64,000 bases of DNA from Saccharibacillus deserti (GTDB lineage: Bacteria > Bacillota > Bacilli > Paenibacillales > Paenibacillaceae), in the NCBI RefSeq assembly GCF_013618475.1, contig NZ_JABJVN010000004.1:331194-395193 (forward strand). Direction: 5' to 3'. Below the pieces are notes generated by a model, which saw only the letters and a list, made by a program, of their open reading frames with translations, was not told the DNA's origin and did no database searches. Below are positions 46,462-55,387 of this stretch, in pieces; within the stretch, counting starts at the first letter, position 1; every line of letters starts with the position of its first letter. Position numbers and translations under genes: made by a program.

Positions 46462-47283
46462 TCAGCGAAAGGTTTCGGGATTCGCCCGATATTCGGCCAA
46501 CAGCCTCGCCGCCCGGTCCGGATGGTCGGTGATCAAGCCGGCCGCTCCCATCGCGATCAGCTCGCGCAGCCGGGATTCGTCGTTGACGGTAAACGGATGA
46601 TAATCCGCTCCCGCCTCCAGCGCTTCGCGTACCCAATCCGCCCTTACGGCCGGTTCGTAAGCATGCAGCGCATCCGCGCCGAGCGACTTCGCATATTCCC
46701 AGGGCCGGTAAAGTCCTTCCATATAGAGCACGCCCGTCCGGATCTCCGGCGCCAGCTTTTTGCAGAGGGCCAGCGAATAATGGTTGAAGCTCGAGAAGAT
46801 CGTCTGTCCCTCCAACCCGTGCCGGCGCACGGCTTCGATCGCGATTTGTTCCAGGCCTTCATAGGCGCACACGGTATTCTTGAATTCGATATTGACGATG
46901 ATCCCCGTGCTCCGCGCCAGCTCCAGCAGTTCGTCCAGATGCGGAATGCGCTCGCCCATAAACTCGGGATGGTACCAGCTTCCGGCATCCAGGCTGCGCA
47001 GTTCCCCGTAAGTCTTGTCGCCGACCCAACCGGAAGCTCCGGCCGTGCGGGACAGCGTCTCGTCATGGATCAGCACCGGCTGCCTGTCCGCGCTGAGCTG
47101 CACATCGGTCTCGATTCCCGTCGCTCCGAGCTCCACGGCCCGGCGGAACGCCGCCATCGTATTTTCCGGACGCGTACCCGAAGCGCCCCGGTGCGCAAAA
47201 ATGACCGGAGCTCCCGGTCTGCCCCCCGCCCTGCGTTCCTGCGTGCGGATCGTGGAATGCCCTGCCTTGTTGGTCTCGTTCAT
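46462..47283 (-). CDS. Glycerophosphodiester phosphodiesterase
   Basis: A 273-aa hydrolase that frees glycerol 3-phosphate from glycerophosphodiesters. The GDPD signature is clear: IFAHRGASGTRPENTMAAFRRAVELGA, IETDVQLSADRQPVLIHDETLSRT with both catalytic His (HR and HD) and the metal Glu/Asp, then NIEFKN, later HPFTVND and LITDHPDRA. No signal peptide is seen, so it is cytosolic and fits diesters imported by the Ugp-type transporter that reads divergently from it. Its promoter has PhoP-type boxes. Confidence 0.93.
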   Translation of the reverse strand: MNETNKAGHSTIRTQERRAGGRPGAPVIFAHRGASGTRPENTMAAFRRAVELGATGIETDVQLSADRQPVLIHDETLSRTAGASGWVGDKTYGELRSLDAGSWYHPEFMGERIPHLDELLELARSTGIIVNIEFKNTVCAYEGLEQIAIEAVRRHGLEGQTIFSSFNHYSLALCKKLAPEIRTGVLYMEGLYRPWEYAKSLGADALHAYEPAVRADWVREALEAGADYHPFTVNDESRLRELIAMGAAGLITDHPDRAARLLAEYRANPETFR

Positions 47284-47348
47284 CGTTATCGCCTCTTCTC
47301 CGGTCCGGCTCCTCGGCCGTTCCTGATTGGTCCCGATCGGTCTGATCC

Positions 47349-47380
47349 AGTATACCTTCTTTGCGTAAATGCCATGTTAA
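47349..47380 (-). promoter_or_regulatory. PhoP-box promoter of gdpD
   Basis: On minus, TTAACA (47380-47375) and TTTACG (47369-47364) are 11 bases apart, then 9 bases, then -10 TATACT (47354-47349). The geometry is identical to the ppk promoter. Predicted transcript start is about 60 bases before the ATG. Confidence 0.65.
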
Positions 47381-47537
47381 ACCTGAAAGTTTACCGTAAA
47401 ATGGAGGTTTTACAAAGCAGGGGGATTTTATTTAACAATGCCCTGTTACGCTTGTTGCATAAGGCCTGTCGGATAGGCCGCCGCAATCAGGCAGGATCTG
47501 CAGGCAGGACGTACAGAAGAGGAGGCACGGCTCACGC

Positions 47538-48524
47538 ATGGAAAAGTTGGAGAAATCCGCCCCCGTACCGCTCAAAAAGAAAGAATCGCACAATCCGGAT
47601 ACGCCGCTTCCGCGTTCTGCCGCCGGAGGTGCGTCGAGAACGTCCGCTCTTGCCAGGTTCCGCGAAGGCGCGCTGGCAGCCGCTTTTATCGCTCCGGCAC
47701 TGCTGCTGTTCGGCCTTTTCCTTTTTTACCCATTGATTCAATCGGTGTATCTGAGTCTGCATTCGACGAATCCGCGCGGACAGGTGGCCAACTTCGTGGG
47801 CCTCGCGAATTTCCGCAACCTGTTCAACTCGCCGGGATTCCCGAACAGCCTGATCGTAACGCTCAAATTCATCTTGTTCACGGTTCCGGCCAGTCTGGCT
47901 TTCGCGCTTGTATTCGCCGCGGTATGCCGGGCCAAGATCCGGGGCATGAAAATATTCCGTTTCGTCTTCGCGCTTCCGATCGCCGTGTCCGTCGGCACGG
48001 GCTCGATCATGTGGATGGTCCTGTTCCATCCGACGCTCGGCACGCTGAATTATTTCCTTGGCAAAATCGGCCTGACTCCCGTGCAGTGGCTGACCGATCC
48101 GAATATGGCGCTGCTGTCGATCTCGCTGATGACGGTATGGATGAACGTCGGTTTCCTGTTCATTCTGCTGCTCGGCGGTATGCAGGGGGTTCCGGAAGAA
48201 ATCTATGAGAGCGCCAAGATCGACGGTTCCGGTCCGGTGCGAACCTTCTGGCGTCTGACGCTTCCGCTCGTATCGCCGACGCTGTTCTTCGCTTCCGTCA
48301 CTTCGGTGATCGGCGCGTTCCAGGCCTTCGGACAGATCAATATCCTGACCAAAGGCGGCCCGGTGAACAGCACGAACGTGCTGGTATTCAAACTGTACGA
48401 GGACGCTTTCGTGAACTTCCGGTTCGGCGTCGGCAGCGCGCAGGCGCTCGTCCTATTCGCAATCGTGCTGCTCATTACGGTGCTCCAGTTCGTGTTCGCC
48501 GAAAGGAAGGTGCATTATCAGTGA
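47538..48524 (+). CDS. ugpA: Glycerol-3-phosphate-type ABC permease (UgpA-like)
   Basis: A 328-aa MalF/UgpA-type inner-membrane permease. It has about 45 polar N-terminal residues, then LAAAFIAPALLLFGLFLFYPLIQSVYLS as first helix, six helices in all, and the EAA loop PEEIYESAKIDGSGPVRTFWRLTLPLVSP. ATG 47538 has AGAGGAGG upstream. The Ugp assignment rests on the partner binding protein and the divergent phosphodiesterase gene; a sugar substrate is the alternative. No ATPase gene is adjacent. Confidence 0.8.
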   Translation: MEKLEKSAPVPLKKKESHNPDTPLPRSAAGGASRTSALARFREGALAAAFIAPALLLFGLFLFYPLIQSVYLSLHSTNPRGQVANFVGLANFRNLFNSPGFPNSLIVTLKFILFTVPASLAFALVFAAVCRAKIRGMKIFRFVFALPIAVSVGTGSIMWMVLFHPTLGTLNYFLGKIGLTPVQWLTDPNMALLSISLMTVWMNVGFLFILLLGGMQGVPEEIYESAKIDGSGPVRTFWRLTLPLVSPTLFFASVTSVIGAFQAFGQINILTKGGPVNSTNVLVFKLYEDAFVNFRFGVGSAQALVLFAIVLLITVLQFVFAERKVHYQ

Positions 48525-49345
48525 AACCGATCTCCCTGCCGCGCATTCTGGCTTATGTCTTGTCGACGGTCGCAGCGCTGTCCATTCTGTTTCCGTTCTG
48601 GATTACCGTCTCGAACGCGCTGATGACCGAAGCGGAATCGGCCGCCTATCCGCCGAAGCTGTGGCCGAGCGGACTTCATCTGGACAATTTCGCGCAGGTG
48701 CTGAATACCATTCCGATCCTCCGCTTCATTATGAACAGCTTCGTCGTCAGCAGCGCGATCACGATCGGCTGCCTGATCACGTCGTGCATGGCGGCTTACG
48801 CGTTCGCGTTCCTGCGTTTTCCCGGCAAAAGAATCATCTTCGCGCTGTTCCTGTCCACGATGATGATTCCCTGGGAAGTGGCGATCATTCCGAACTACCT
48901 GACGATCCGCAGCTGGGGCTGGCTCGACAGCTACGCCGGATTGACCATCCCGTTCCTGGCGACGGCGTTCGGCGTGTTCCTCATGCGCCAGTTCTTCCTT
49001 CAACTGCCGAAGGAATTGATGGAAGCCGCGCGGATCGACGGCTGCGGTCACATCCGGATCTTCCTGCGGCTGGCGATCCCGCTGTCCATGCCGGGACTCG
49101 CGACGCTCGGCGTCTACTCGTTCCTGAACCATTGGAACATGTATCTGTGGCCGCTGCTTGTGACCAGCAGCGAGAATATGCGTACCGTCCAGATCGGCGT
49201 GAGCATGCTGCAGTTCTCGGAAATGACGGCCTGGAATCTGGTTATGGCCGGACTGGTGCTGGTCCTCCTGCCTTCGCTCGTGATGCTGGCGCTGGGCCTT
49301 GGCCGGCTGGTCGGCGGTCTGACCGCCGGTGCGCTCAAAGGCTGA
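48521..49345 (+). CDS. ugpE: Glycerol-3-phosphate-type ABC permease (UgpE-like)
   Basis: A 274-aa MalG/UgpE-type permease with six transmembrane helices. Features include ISNALMTEAESAAYPPKLWP, MAAYAFAFLRFPGKR, MIPWEVAIIPNYLTI and the EAA loop PKELMEAARIDGCGHIRIFLRLAIPLSMP. The GTG start at 48521 overlaps the ugpA stop by four bases (GTGA), with GAAAGGAAGG upstream, so translation is coupled. Confidence 0.82.
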   Translation: MKPISLPRILAYVLSTVAALSILFPFWITVSNALMTEAESAAYPPKLWPSGLHLDNFAQVLNTIPILRFIMNSFVVSSAITIGCLITSCMAAYAFAFLRFPGKRIIFALFLSTMMIPWEVAIIPNYLTIRSWGWLDSYAGLTIPFLATAFGVFLMRQFFLQLPKELMEAARIDGCGHIRIFLRLAIPLSMPGLATLGVYSFLNHWNMYLWPLLVTSSENMRTVQIGVSMLQFSEMTAWNLVMAGLVLVLLPSLVMLALGLGRLVGGLTAGALKG

Positions 49346-49752
49346 ACAGTCCGGTCGGCGCCTAAGCTTCGCCGTCTCCGCCGACGCTGTGAACCGTACG
49401 TTCGCAGCGCCGGCGGAGACGGCGAGAATCCGTCCGGCTTCCGGCCCGTCCCCCGCCGGGTCATCTCCTGCGGGGCATGGCTTCCATCTTCAGGTTTGTC
49501 TGCGGCACGCGGCTTGACGCCGCAGTTGTATCGAAACGGTCTGCGCTCCGCCCCATGCGAAGCGCGGTTCTCGTGGAATCCGGCACGCGTAGCGGCATCC
49601 CCCTACCTTGTGCGAGACGCACCGGATCTCCGGCATAACCCGGAAGGACACGCGGAAAGCTCTGCGGTTCCGCCTTCCTCCGGGTCCTTTTTTACGGCTT
49701 CAGAGCTTCAACCCATACACATGACTATTCAGAAGAGGGAGTGGGAAGTTTG
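49346..49752 (+). other. Highly structured 400-nt spacer ending in a terminator
   Basis: No gene is seen between ugpE and ugpB. The RNA would hold a perfect 15-bp stem with nested inner stem (49369-49425), two smaller hairpins (near 49451-49475 and 49499-49526), and an intrinsic terminator (about 49637-49693). Only about 60 bases separate that terminator from ugpB and no promoter is obvious there. Confidence 0.65.
49637..49693 (+). terminator. Terminator or attenuator upstream of ugpB
   Basis: ACCCGG-AAGG pairs with CCTT(CCT)CCGGGT around an inner GCGGAA / TTCCGC stem, followed directly by T6. Position just before a gene of the same operon suggests attenuation. Confidence 0.65.
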
Positions 49753-51147
49753 ATGCAATCGAGTCGAAAATGGATGTTCGCCTGCCTGTGCATGCTGATG
49801 GTGGTACTGACGGCCTGCGGAGGCGGAGGGCAGACGGCTGCCGGTAACGGAGCGGCGGAAGCGGCGGCCCCGACCGAAAGTGCGGCCAAGCCGGCGGAAA
49901 GCGCGGGCCCGGTCAAAGTCGTCTGGTGGCATGCCATGAGCGGCGAACTGGGCGGAGTCGTGGACGAACTGGTCAAACAGTTCAACGACTCGCAGGACGA
50001 AGTGGAAGTCGAAGCCGTGTTCCAGGGTACATACGACGAGAGTCTGAACAAGCTCAAAACGGCTATGGGTTCCGGCACGGGACCGACCATGATCCAGACC
50101 TACGAGATCGGCAGCCGTTTTATGATCGATTCCGGCGCAATCACGCCGATGCAGCAGTTTATCGATGGCGAAAGCTATGACGTGTCGCATCTGGAAGAGA
50201 ACATTCTCGGCTACTACACGTTCGATGATCGTCTGTACTCGATGCCTTTCAACACCTCCAACCCGATTCTGTACTATAACAAAGACGCTTTCAAAAAAGC
50301 CGGACTCGATCCCGAGAACCCGCCGACGACGTACGAAGAAGTCGAGAAAGCGGCCAAAACGCTGACCGAAGGCAGCATGACCGGCGGATCGTTCGCCATC
50401 TACGGCTGGTTCATGGAGCAGCTGCTCGCCAATCAGGGCGCGGAACTGCTTAACAACAGCAACGGCCGTGCAGGAATGGCCGACCAGGCTCAGCTCGGAG
50501 CTCCGGCTGCCGTAAGCACGCTCGAATGGTGGAAAAAGATGGTCGACGAAGGCACCATGCTCAACCTCGGCCGCAAAACGGACGACACCAAGAAGGCATT
50601 CGCTGCCGGACAGGTCGCCATGACGCTCGACAGCACCGCTTCCCTGCGCGGAATCGTGCAGGCCGCCGAAGGCAAGTTCGAAGTCGGAACGGCTCCGCTG
50701 CCGAAGCCAACTGCAGCTGACGCCGACAAAGGCGGCGTCGTCGTGGGCGGCGCAAGCCTCTGGATTCTGAACGACCGCCCGGAAGAAGAACAGCAGGCGG
50801 CATGGAAGTTCATCAAATTCCTGGCCGAGCCGAAGACACAGGCTTACTGGCATGTGAATACCGGCTACTTCCCGATCACGAAGGAAGCCTACAACGAAGA
50901 TCTGGTCAAAGAAAACCTGAAGAAATATCCGCAGTTCCAGACCGCGATCGATCAGCTGCACGGCACGGAACTGACTCCGGCTACGCAGGGCGCCGTCATG
51001 GGCGTCTTCCCGGAAGCCCGCCAGCTGACGGAAACGGCGATCGAAGAAGCGCTCACCGGCGCCGCGAAACCGCAGGACGCGCTCGACCGCGCTTCGGCCG
51101 AGATCACGCAGAAGATTCAGGAGTACAACAGCACGGTTGCGCAGTAA
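49753..51147 (+). CDS. ugpB: UgpB-like ABC substrate-binding lipoprotein
   Basis: A 464-aa lipid-anchored binding protein. The start is taken as ATG 49753 (MQSSRKWMF) with GGGAG upstream; GTG at 49741 is possible. Lipobox LTAC (Cys near 21), then a Gly/Ala/Glu linker. The mature part begins VKVVWWHAMSGELGGVVDELVKQFNDSQ, the UgpB hallmark, followed by GTGPTMIQTYEIGSRFMIDSGAITPM, YSMPFNTSNPILYYNKDAFKKAGLDPENPP and YWHVNTGYFPITKEA. It should capture glycerol 3-phosphate or glycerophosphodiesters for the two permeases. It is separated from them by the structured spacer, consistent with a different expression level. Confidence 0.87.
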   Translation: MQSSRKWMFACLCMLMVVLTACGGGGQTAAGNGAAEAAAPTESAAKPAESAGPVKVVWWHAMSGELGGVVDELVKQFNDSQDEVEVEAVFQGTYDESLNKLKTAMGSGTGPTMIQTYEIGSRFMIDSGAITPMQQFIDGESYDVSHLEENILGYYTFDDRLYSMPFNTSNPILYYNKDAFKKAGLDPENPPTTYEEVEKAAKTLTEGSMTGGSFAIYGWFMEQLLANQGAELLNNSNGRAGMADQAQLGAPAAVSTLEWWKKMVDEGTMLNLGRKTDDTKKAFAAGQVAMTLDSTASLRGIVQAAEGKFEVGTAPLPKPTAADADKGGVVVGGASLWILNDRPEEEQQAAWKFIKFLAEPKTQAYWHVNTGYFPITKEAYNEDLVKENLKKYPQFQTAIDQLHGTELTPATQGAVMGVFPEARQLTETAIEEALTGAAKPQDALDRASAEITQKIQEYNSTVAQ

Positions 51148-51176
51148 GCGCCCTACAGACCGTGAAAGGCCGATTC

Positions 51177-51225
51177 AAAAAAAGCGCCTGTACCCTGCGA
51201 AGTTCGCAGGTACAGGCGCTTTTTC
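51177..51225. terminator. Bidirectional terminator after ugpB
   Basis: Stem GCGCCTGTACC / GGTACAGGCGC with inner CTGCGAA / TTCGCAG, flanked by A7 and T5. Confidence 0.92.
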
Positions 51226-51284
51226 GATTTGAACCTGTAGACCGAGAATAAGAAATTGAACGGCAAAACGCTGCGTATCCCGGT

Positions 51285-52322
51285 TTATTTGAACATCTGA
51301 AGCAGATGGGCCGTTCCTTTCTCTTCGGAGAACTCCACCTGCGCCAGCGCGCCGTTGATCAGCGTCAGCTGCGGCGGCATATGGCCGCAGTCGATATCGT
51401 ACAGCACCGGAACGCCCAGTTCGTCGGCCAGATCCCGGTAGACGTCCACGGCGGTATATCCGCCGACAGGCGTATTGGCCGGACTGCGTCCGAACAGGAA
51501 GCCCGAACAGTTGTCGAACCATCCCGCCAGCTTCATCTGCACCAGGGAACGGCGGAGATCCGCCGTATTCAGCTCGCAGTTCTCAAGCACCCACAGTACC
51601 GGTTCGCCCGGCAGATGGGTGTCGCGGAAAGCCCGCACATCGCCGTACGGCGTCCCGATCAGATGACGGATCACGTCGATGCAGCCGACGAGCAGGCGCC
51701 CGTTGAAGCCGACATCGCCGCCGGAGACGCTTTTCCAGACCGTCGGCTCGGTCAGATTGAACACGGGGTCGCCTTCCGTTTCTTCCTCTCCCGGCAGACG
51801 ATTCTTCCACTCCAGTTGGTAGTATTCGGACGAACGCTGCTCCACCGCTCCGCCGGCCGGCGTCGTCAGCGCTTCCCGCCACTTGGCGGTCGTCGCATCG
51901 AAAGTTCCGGACCGCAGATCGAGCAGGTTGCTGCCGTGCGCCGTGGCGAGCCCTGTTTTGAGCGTAACAGCGAGCAGCAGCACGCTGATATCCGAGTAAC
52001 CGAGTATCCATTTCTCGCCGATCCGCTCGAAATCGAGATGCTCCAGCACCTCGACCAGCAGCTCCCCGCCCCACGGCGGCAGCACCAGCCCGATCCGGTC
52101 GTCCTGAAGCATCCGGTTCAGCTCTTCCCCGCGCAGCCCGGCCGGCGCCGATTTGGCTTTGTGCTGGGTCCAGACGGTATCTCCGGTCGATACGGCGAAT
52201 CCGTCTTCTTCCATGCGGCGGATCGCCTGCTTCAACAGACGGTGCATATCCGGTTCGACGCCGGAAGAAGGCGCGGTTACCCCAATCGTCGTGCCTTCTT
52301 GCAAAAATGGATAACGGATCAT
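51285..52322 (-). CDS. S66 family LD-carboxypeptidase (MccF-like)
   Basis: A 345-aa cytosolic serine peptidase. Nucleophile Ser110 is in ILGYSDIS; the Glu is in VLWVLENCEL and the His in DIDCGHMPPQ, making the S66 Ser-Glu-His triad. Family members remove the terminal D-Ala from muropeptides or cleave microcin-C-type compounds (MccF). The extra segment about 170-200 (EWKNRLPGEEETEGDPV) resembles the MccF-like subgroup more than classical LdcA. ATG 52322 has GAGAGGAG upstream. Confidence 0.88.
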   Translation of the reverse strand: MIRYPFLQEGTTIGVTAPSSGVEPDMHRLLKQAIRRMEEDGFAVSTGDTVWTQHKAKSAPAGLRGEELNRMLQDDRIGLVLPPWGGELLVEVLEHLDFERIGEKWILGYSDISVLLLAVTLKTGLATAHGSNLLDLRSGTFDATTAKWREALTTPAGGAVEQRSSEYYQLEWKNRLPGEEETEGDPVFNLTEPTVWKSVSGGDVGFNGRLLVGCIDVIRHLIGTPYGDVRAFRDTHLPGEPVLWVLENCELNTADLRRSLVQMKLAGWFDNCSGFLFGRSPANTPVGGYTAVDVYRDLADELGVPVLYDIDCGHMPPQLTLINGALAQVEFSEEKGTAHLLQMFK

Positions 52323-52400
52323 ATTCGGGCTCCTCTCAAACAGCCGCTCTCGCTTTCTTTGGAGAGACCGGCCTGTTTTGGCGTTTCTTGTTCCTACCCT

Positions 52401-53705
52401 TTATTTAAACGTATAGCCTTCGTCCGCACTGCCGGAGACGGTATGCCGATGACGAATCAGATCCCAGACTTTGCACAGCGCATACGCCGTGAACGGCAGC
52501 ATGAACACGATCGTCGGATACCCGTAGCGGCCAAAAGCCACGAACGGAATATAGATGGCGGTAAAATAAGCGAACGTCAGCAGCAGCGGCAGCAGGCGTC
52601 CGAACCGTTCCCGCACCAGCGCCGACACCAATCCGACCAGGGTCACGCAGACGAGCACTTTTTGCAGCATATCCATCAGCGGACGCCCGATCGGCCAGAT
52701 CGGACGCCAGTAGTAGGACTCGATATACAAGCCTTCCAGCTTGCCGAGCGTGTACCAATGCAGATAGGTCCAGAAATGATGCGAGAAGCCGTAGCGGAGA
52801 ATGTCGAGTCCCCGAGCGACCGCATCGCTGTCCGATCCTGCGAAGATCGTCTTGGGATCGTACTGCGGGTAGGCGTCGAAGAATCCGGCCGGCGGCAGTC
52901 CGTACTTGATCCGGGTTCCAAGCAGGAACGGACTTCCGGCCGAATCGGTAAACAGAACAAAGTGGCCGAAAGTGAGGAAGTTGCGAATCCACCACGGACA
53001 CAGCAGAATCAGATAAGTACCCAGTACAACCGCCGTGTATTTAAAGATCTCTTTTAGACTATACCGCTCTCTCAGCCACAAAAACAGCAGAACGGCAGGA
53101 AAAAGAGACGCCTGGGGTTTGAAATAAGCGGCGGCGGCCGTCAGCACGCCAACCCCTATGTACGCAGACAGCTTGCGATTCTCGGCAGCGATCATCATGA
53201 CCAGCACAAGCAGCAGGCAGAGCAGGCGGAATGTGGATTCGGTCAGAATGACGCCCGAAGAAAAATAATCCGGCGGATACAGCGCCGCGATGACGCAGGA
53301 AACGAGCGCCACCCGTCGGCCGAACACCCGGCGCGCGATCAGGAACAAAATGTAGATACTCGCCGCCTGCTCCAGACACTGGAACAATCGGAACGCGACG
53401 ATGCCTCCCTGCTCGCCGAACGGACCGATAAACGCGGCCAGCAGCAGCGGCATACCCGGCATAATGAACGCGCTCGGCTCCGTGCCGCTGTTATAGGCAA
53501 GCGGTCCGCCTTCGAGAAGCAGCTCCGCGCTTTTGACATATTTCACATCGTCGTTATTCGGATTGTTCAGATCCCCCAGCAAAAAATAATTGTTGTGCGC
53601 CAGCACGACGAAAACGGACATCGCGAGCACGAAGGCCATGATCGAGATCAGCCAGACGCGGTCGCGAGGCGTTATCTCTTCGTTTTTTCTTACGGAAAAA
53701 TGCAA
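52401..53705 (-). CDS. GT39-like polytopic glycosyltransferase
   Basis: A 434-aa membrane enzyme with about ten transmembrane helices. It has the ArnT/PMT-type layout: first helix, then a loop with an acidic pair (NNDDVKYVKSAELLLEGGPLAY, candidate catalytic Asp), PGMPLLLAAFIGPFG, LYPPDYFSSGVILTE and many internal aromatic residues. Such enzymes move a sugar from a polyprenyl phosphate to a surface acceptor. The TTG start at 53705 (LHFSVRKNEE) has GGGAGAG ten bases upstream; the longer frame from 53807 starts inside the ilvA terminator and has no site. Acceptor and sugar are unknown. Confidence 0.75.
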   Translation of the reverse strand: MHFSVRKNEEITPRDRVWLISIMAFVLAMSVFVVLAHNNYFLLGDLNNPNNDDVKYVKSAELLLEGGPLAYNSGTEPSAFIMPGMPLLLAAFIGPFGEQGGIVAFRLFQCLEQAASIYILFLIARRVFGRRVALVSCVIAALYPPDYFSSGVILTESTFRLLCLLLVLVMMIAAENRKLSAYIGVGVLTAAAAYFKPQASLFPAVLLFLWLRERYSLKEIFKYTAVVLGTYLILLCPWWIRNFLTFGHFVLFTDSAGSPFLLGTRIKYGLPPAGFFDAYPQYDPKTIFAGSDSDAVARGLDILRYGFSHHFWTYLHWYTLGKLEGLYIESYYWRPIWPIGRPLMDMLQKVLVCVTLVGLVSALVRERFGRLLPLLLTFAYFTAIYIPFVAFGRYGYPTIVFMLPFTAYALCKVWDLIRHRHTVSGSADEGYTFK

Positions 53706-53789
53706 AACCTTTTCTCTCCCTTCATAAAACGGATCCTTAATCTTCCTTATATGAACGCCCGGATCTTCCAAAAAGTTCCCCAACCGCCC

Positions 53790-53834
53790 AAAAAAACCTA
53801 TCCGCAAACCGGCATACCCCCGGCTTCGGACAGG
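53790..53834 (-). terminator. Terminator after ilvA
   Basis: On minus, CCTGTCCG and CGGATAGG pair (one G-U), continued by AAGCCGG / CCGGTTT, then a T7 run. Confidence 0.75.
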
Positions 53835-53898
53835 CTCTTCTTTTGGCGATTGCTTCTGCGGTTGGCGAATCGATCCGTGGGGCTTTGACCGGAGCGGA

Positions 53899-55188
53899 TC
53901 AGATCAGCAAACTGAACAGGCTCGGATCGCGGTTAAGTTCGGTATAATTGATACCCTGCTCGTCCATCCGGGCGATCAGCGGTTCGTAGTCTTCTTTGGA
54001 CGTCAATTCGATCCCGACGAGCGCCGGGCCGTTTTCCTTGTCGCTTTTCTTCGTGTATTCGAAGCGCGCGATATCGTCGTCCGGACCGAGCGCTTTCTCC
54101 AGAAACTCGCGCAGTGCGCCGGCCCGCTGCGGGAAGTTGATCAGGAAGTAATGCTTCAGCCCTTCGAAAATAAGCGAACGTTCCTTGATCTCCTGCATCC
54201 GGTCGATATCGTTGTTGCCTCCGCTGATGATGCAGACGATCGTTTTGCCTTTGATCTCATCCCGGTACAGATCGAGCGCCGCAACCGGAATGGCTCCGGC
54301 CGGTTCGGCGACGATCGCATTTTCGTTATACAGATCGAGGATGGTGGTGCAGACTTTGCCTTCCGGCACTTTGACCACTTCGTCGAGCATCTTTTTGCAG
54401 ATTTCGTACGTCTGCTGTCCGACCCGTTTTACAGCCGCGCCGTCGATAAATTTGTCGATCGTATCGAGCGTCACGACATGGCCGCGCGCCATCGCTTCGC
54501 TCATCGAAGCGGCGCCGAGCGGCTCCACGCCGATCATGCGCGTGGACGGGCTCATGGTTTTGATATACTGCGCCACGCCGGCCGCAAGGCCTCCGCCGCC
54601 GATCGTAACGAATACGTAGTCCGCGGGCCGATCCAGACTTTCCATGATCTCCATGCCGACCGTGCCGTTGCCCGCGATAATCATCGGGTCGTCAAACGGA
54701 TGAATAAACGTCAAACCCTGCGCGGTGCAGACTTTCATCGCTTCTTCATAAGCATCGTCGAACGTATCTCCGGTCAGTATGACCTCGACGCTTTGTCCGC
54801 CGAACTTGCGCACCATTTTGACTTTCTGATTGGGAGTCGTACTCGGCATATAGATCTTTCCGTGAATCCCCAGCGCATGGCAGGAAAAAGCGACGCCCTG
54901 AGCATGGTTGCCCGCGCTTGCGCAGACAATGCCGCGTTCCCGTTCTTCCTCCGTGAGGCTGCGGATTTTGTTGTAGGAGCCGCGAATCTTGAACGACCGC
55001 ACCACCTGCTGGTCTTCCCGCTTGAGATACACATCGCAGTCGTATTTTGCCGACAGGGTCGCATCGCGATGCAGCGGCGTACGCACGATCGCTTCGCGCA
55101 GCCGGTGATGCGCACGGACGATATCTTCCATCGTGACCGGATCGGCGCTTTTCAGATCGTCCACTTCCACAGTAGGTTCGTTTTTCAT
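53899..55188 (-). CDS. ilvA: Threonine ammonia-lyase (threonine dehydratase)
   Basis: A 429-aa PLP enzyme converting threonine to 2-oxobutanoate, the first step to isoleucine. The PLP lysine is in SFKIRGSYNK (about residue 62), with SAGNHAQGVAF, TPNQKVKMVR, the PLP-phosphate loop VTIGGGGLAAG and IISGGNNDI. The C-terminal ACT-like regulatory domain (about 345-429, FLINFPQRAGALREFLEKALG) is a single copy, as in Bacillus IlvA. ATG 55188 (MKNEPTVEVDD) has GGGGAC upstream; a longer frame has no site. No T-box leader is seen in the 199-bp upstream gap. Confidence 0.95.
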   Translation of the reverse strand: MKNEPTVEVDDLKSADPVTMEDIVRAHHRLREAIVRTPLHRDATLSAKYDCDVYLKREDQQVVRSFKIRGSYNKIRSLTEEERERGIVCASAGNHAQGVAFSCHALGIHGKIYMPSTTPNQKVKMVRKFGGQSVEVILTGDTFDDAYEEAMKVCTAQGLTFIHPFDDPMIIAGNGTVGMEIMESLDRPADYVFVTIGGGGLAAGVAQYIKTMSPSTRMIGVEPLGAASMSEAMARGHVVTLDTIDKFIDGAAVKRVGQQTYEICKKMLDEVVKVPEGKVCTTILDLYNENAIVAEPAGAIPVAALDLYRDEIKGKTIVCIISGGNNDIDRMQEIKERSLIFEGLKHYFLINFPQRAGALREFLEKALGPDDDIARFEYTKKSDKENGPALVGIELTSKEDYEPLIARMDEQGINYTELNRDPSLFSLLI

Positions 55189-55387
55189 CTTTTTGTCCCC
55201 GTTCCTGATTTTGTTTCTCTGTCTAAGATTCCGACGTTGCCAGCCATTAAATTTAAAGGTAACGCGATTGGGCAAAAAATTCAAGCTTCCTTCCCTTCTT
55301 GTCCTTTTTCCAAAATCGCAAAAACGGACAAGCGTTCGCTTTCTTCTTCTGCTAAGATAATCTTACCGATCGGGAGGGAACGCATAC

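Noticed and set aside
47381-47537. A third PhoP-type promoter for ugpA on plus
   Set aside because: TTTACA and TTAACA words occur but not with 11-bp spacing or a -10 box at the right distance.
53706-53807. Extended start of the GT39-like gene
   Set aside because: The longer frame begins within the ilvA terminator hairpin without a ribosome site; TTG 53705 has one.
55189-55387. T-box or ACT-linked riboswitch before ilvA
   Set aside because: The 199-bp gap has no T-box sequence, specifier stem or terminator.
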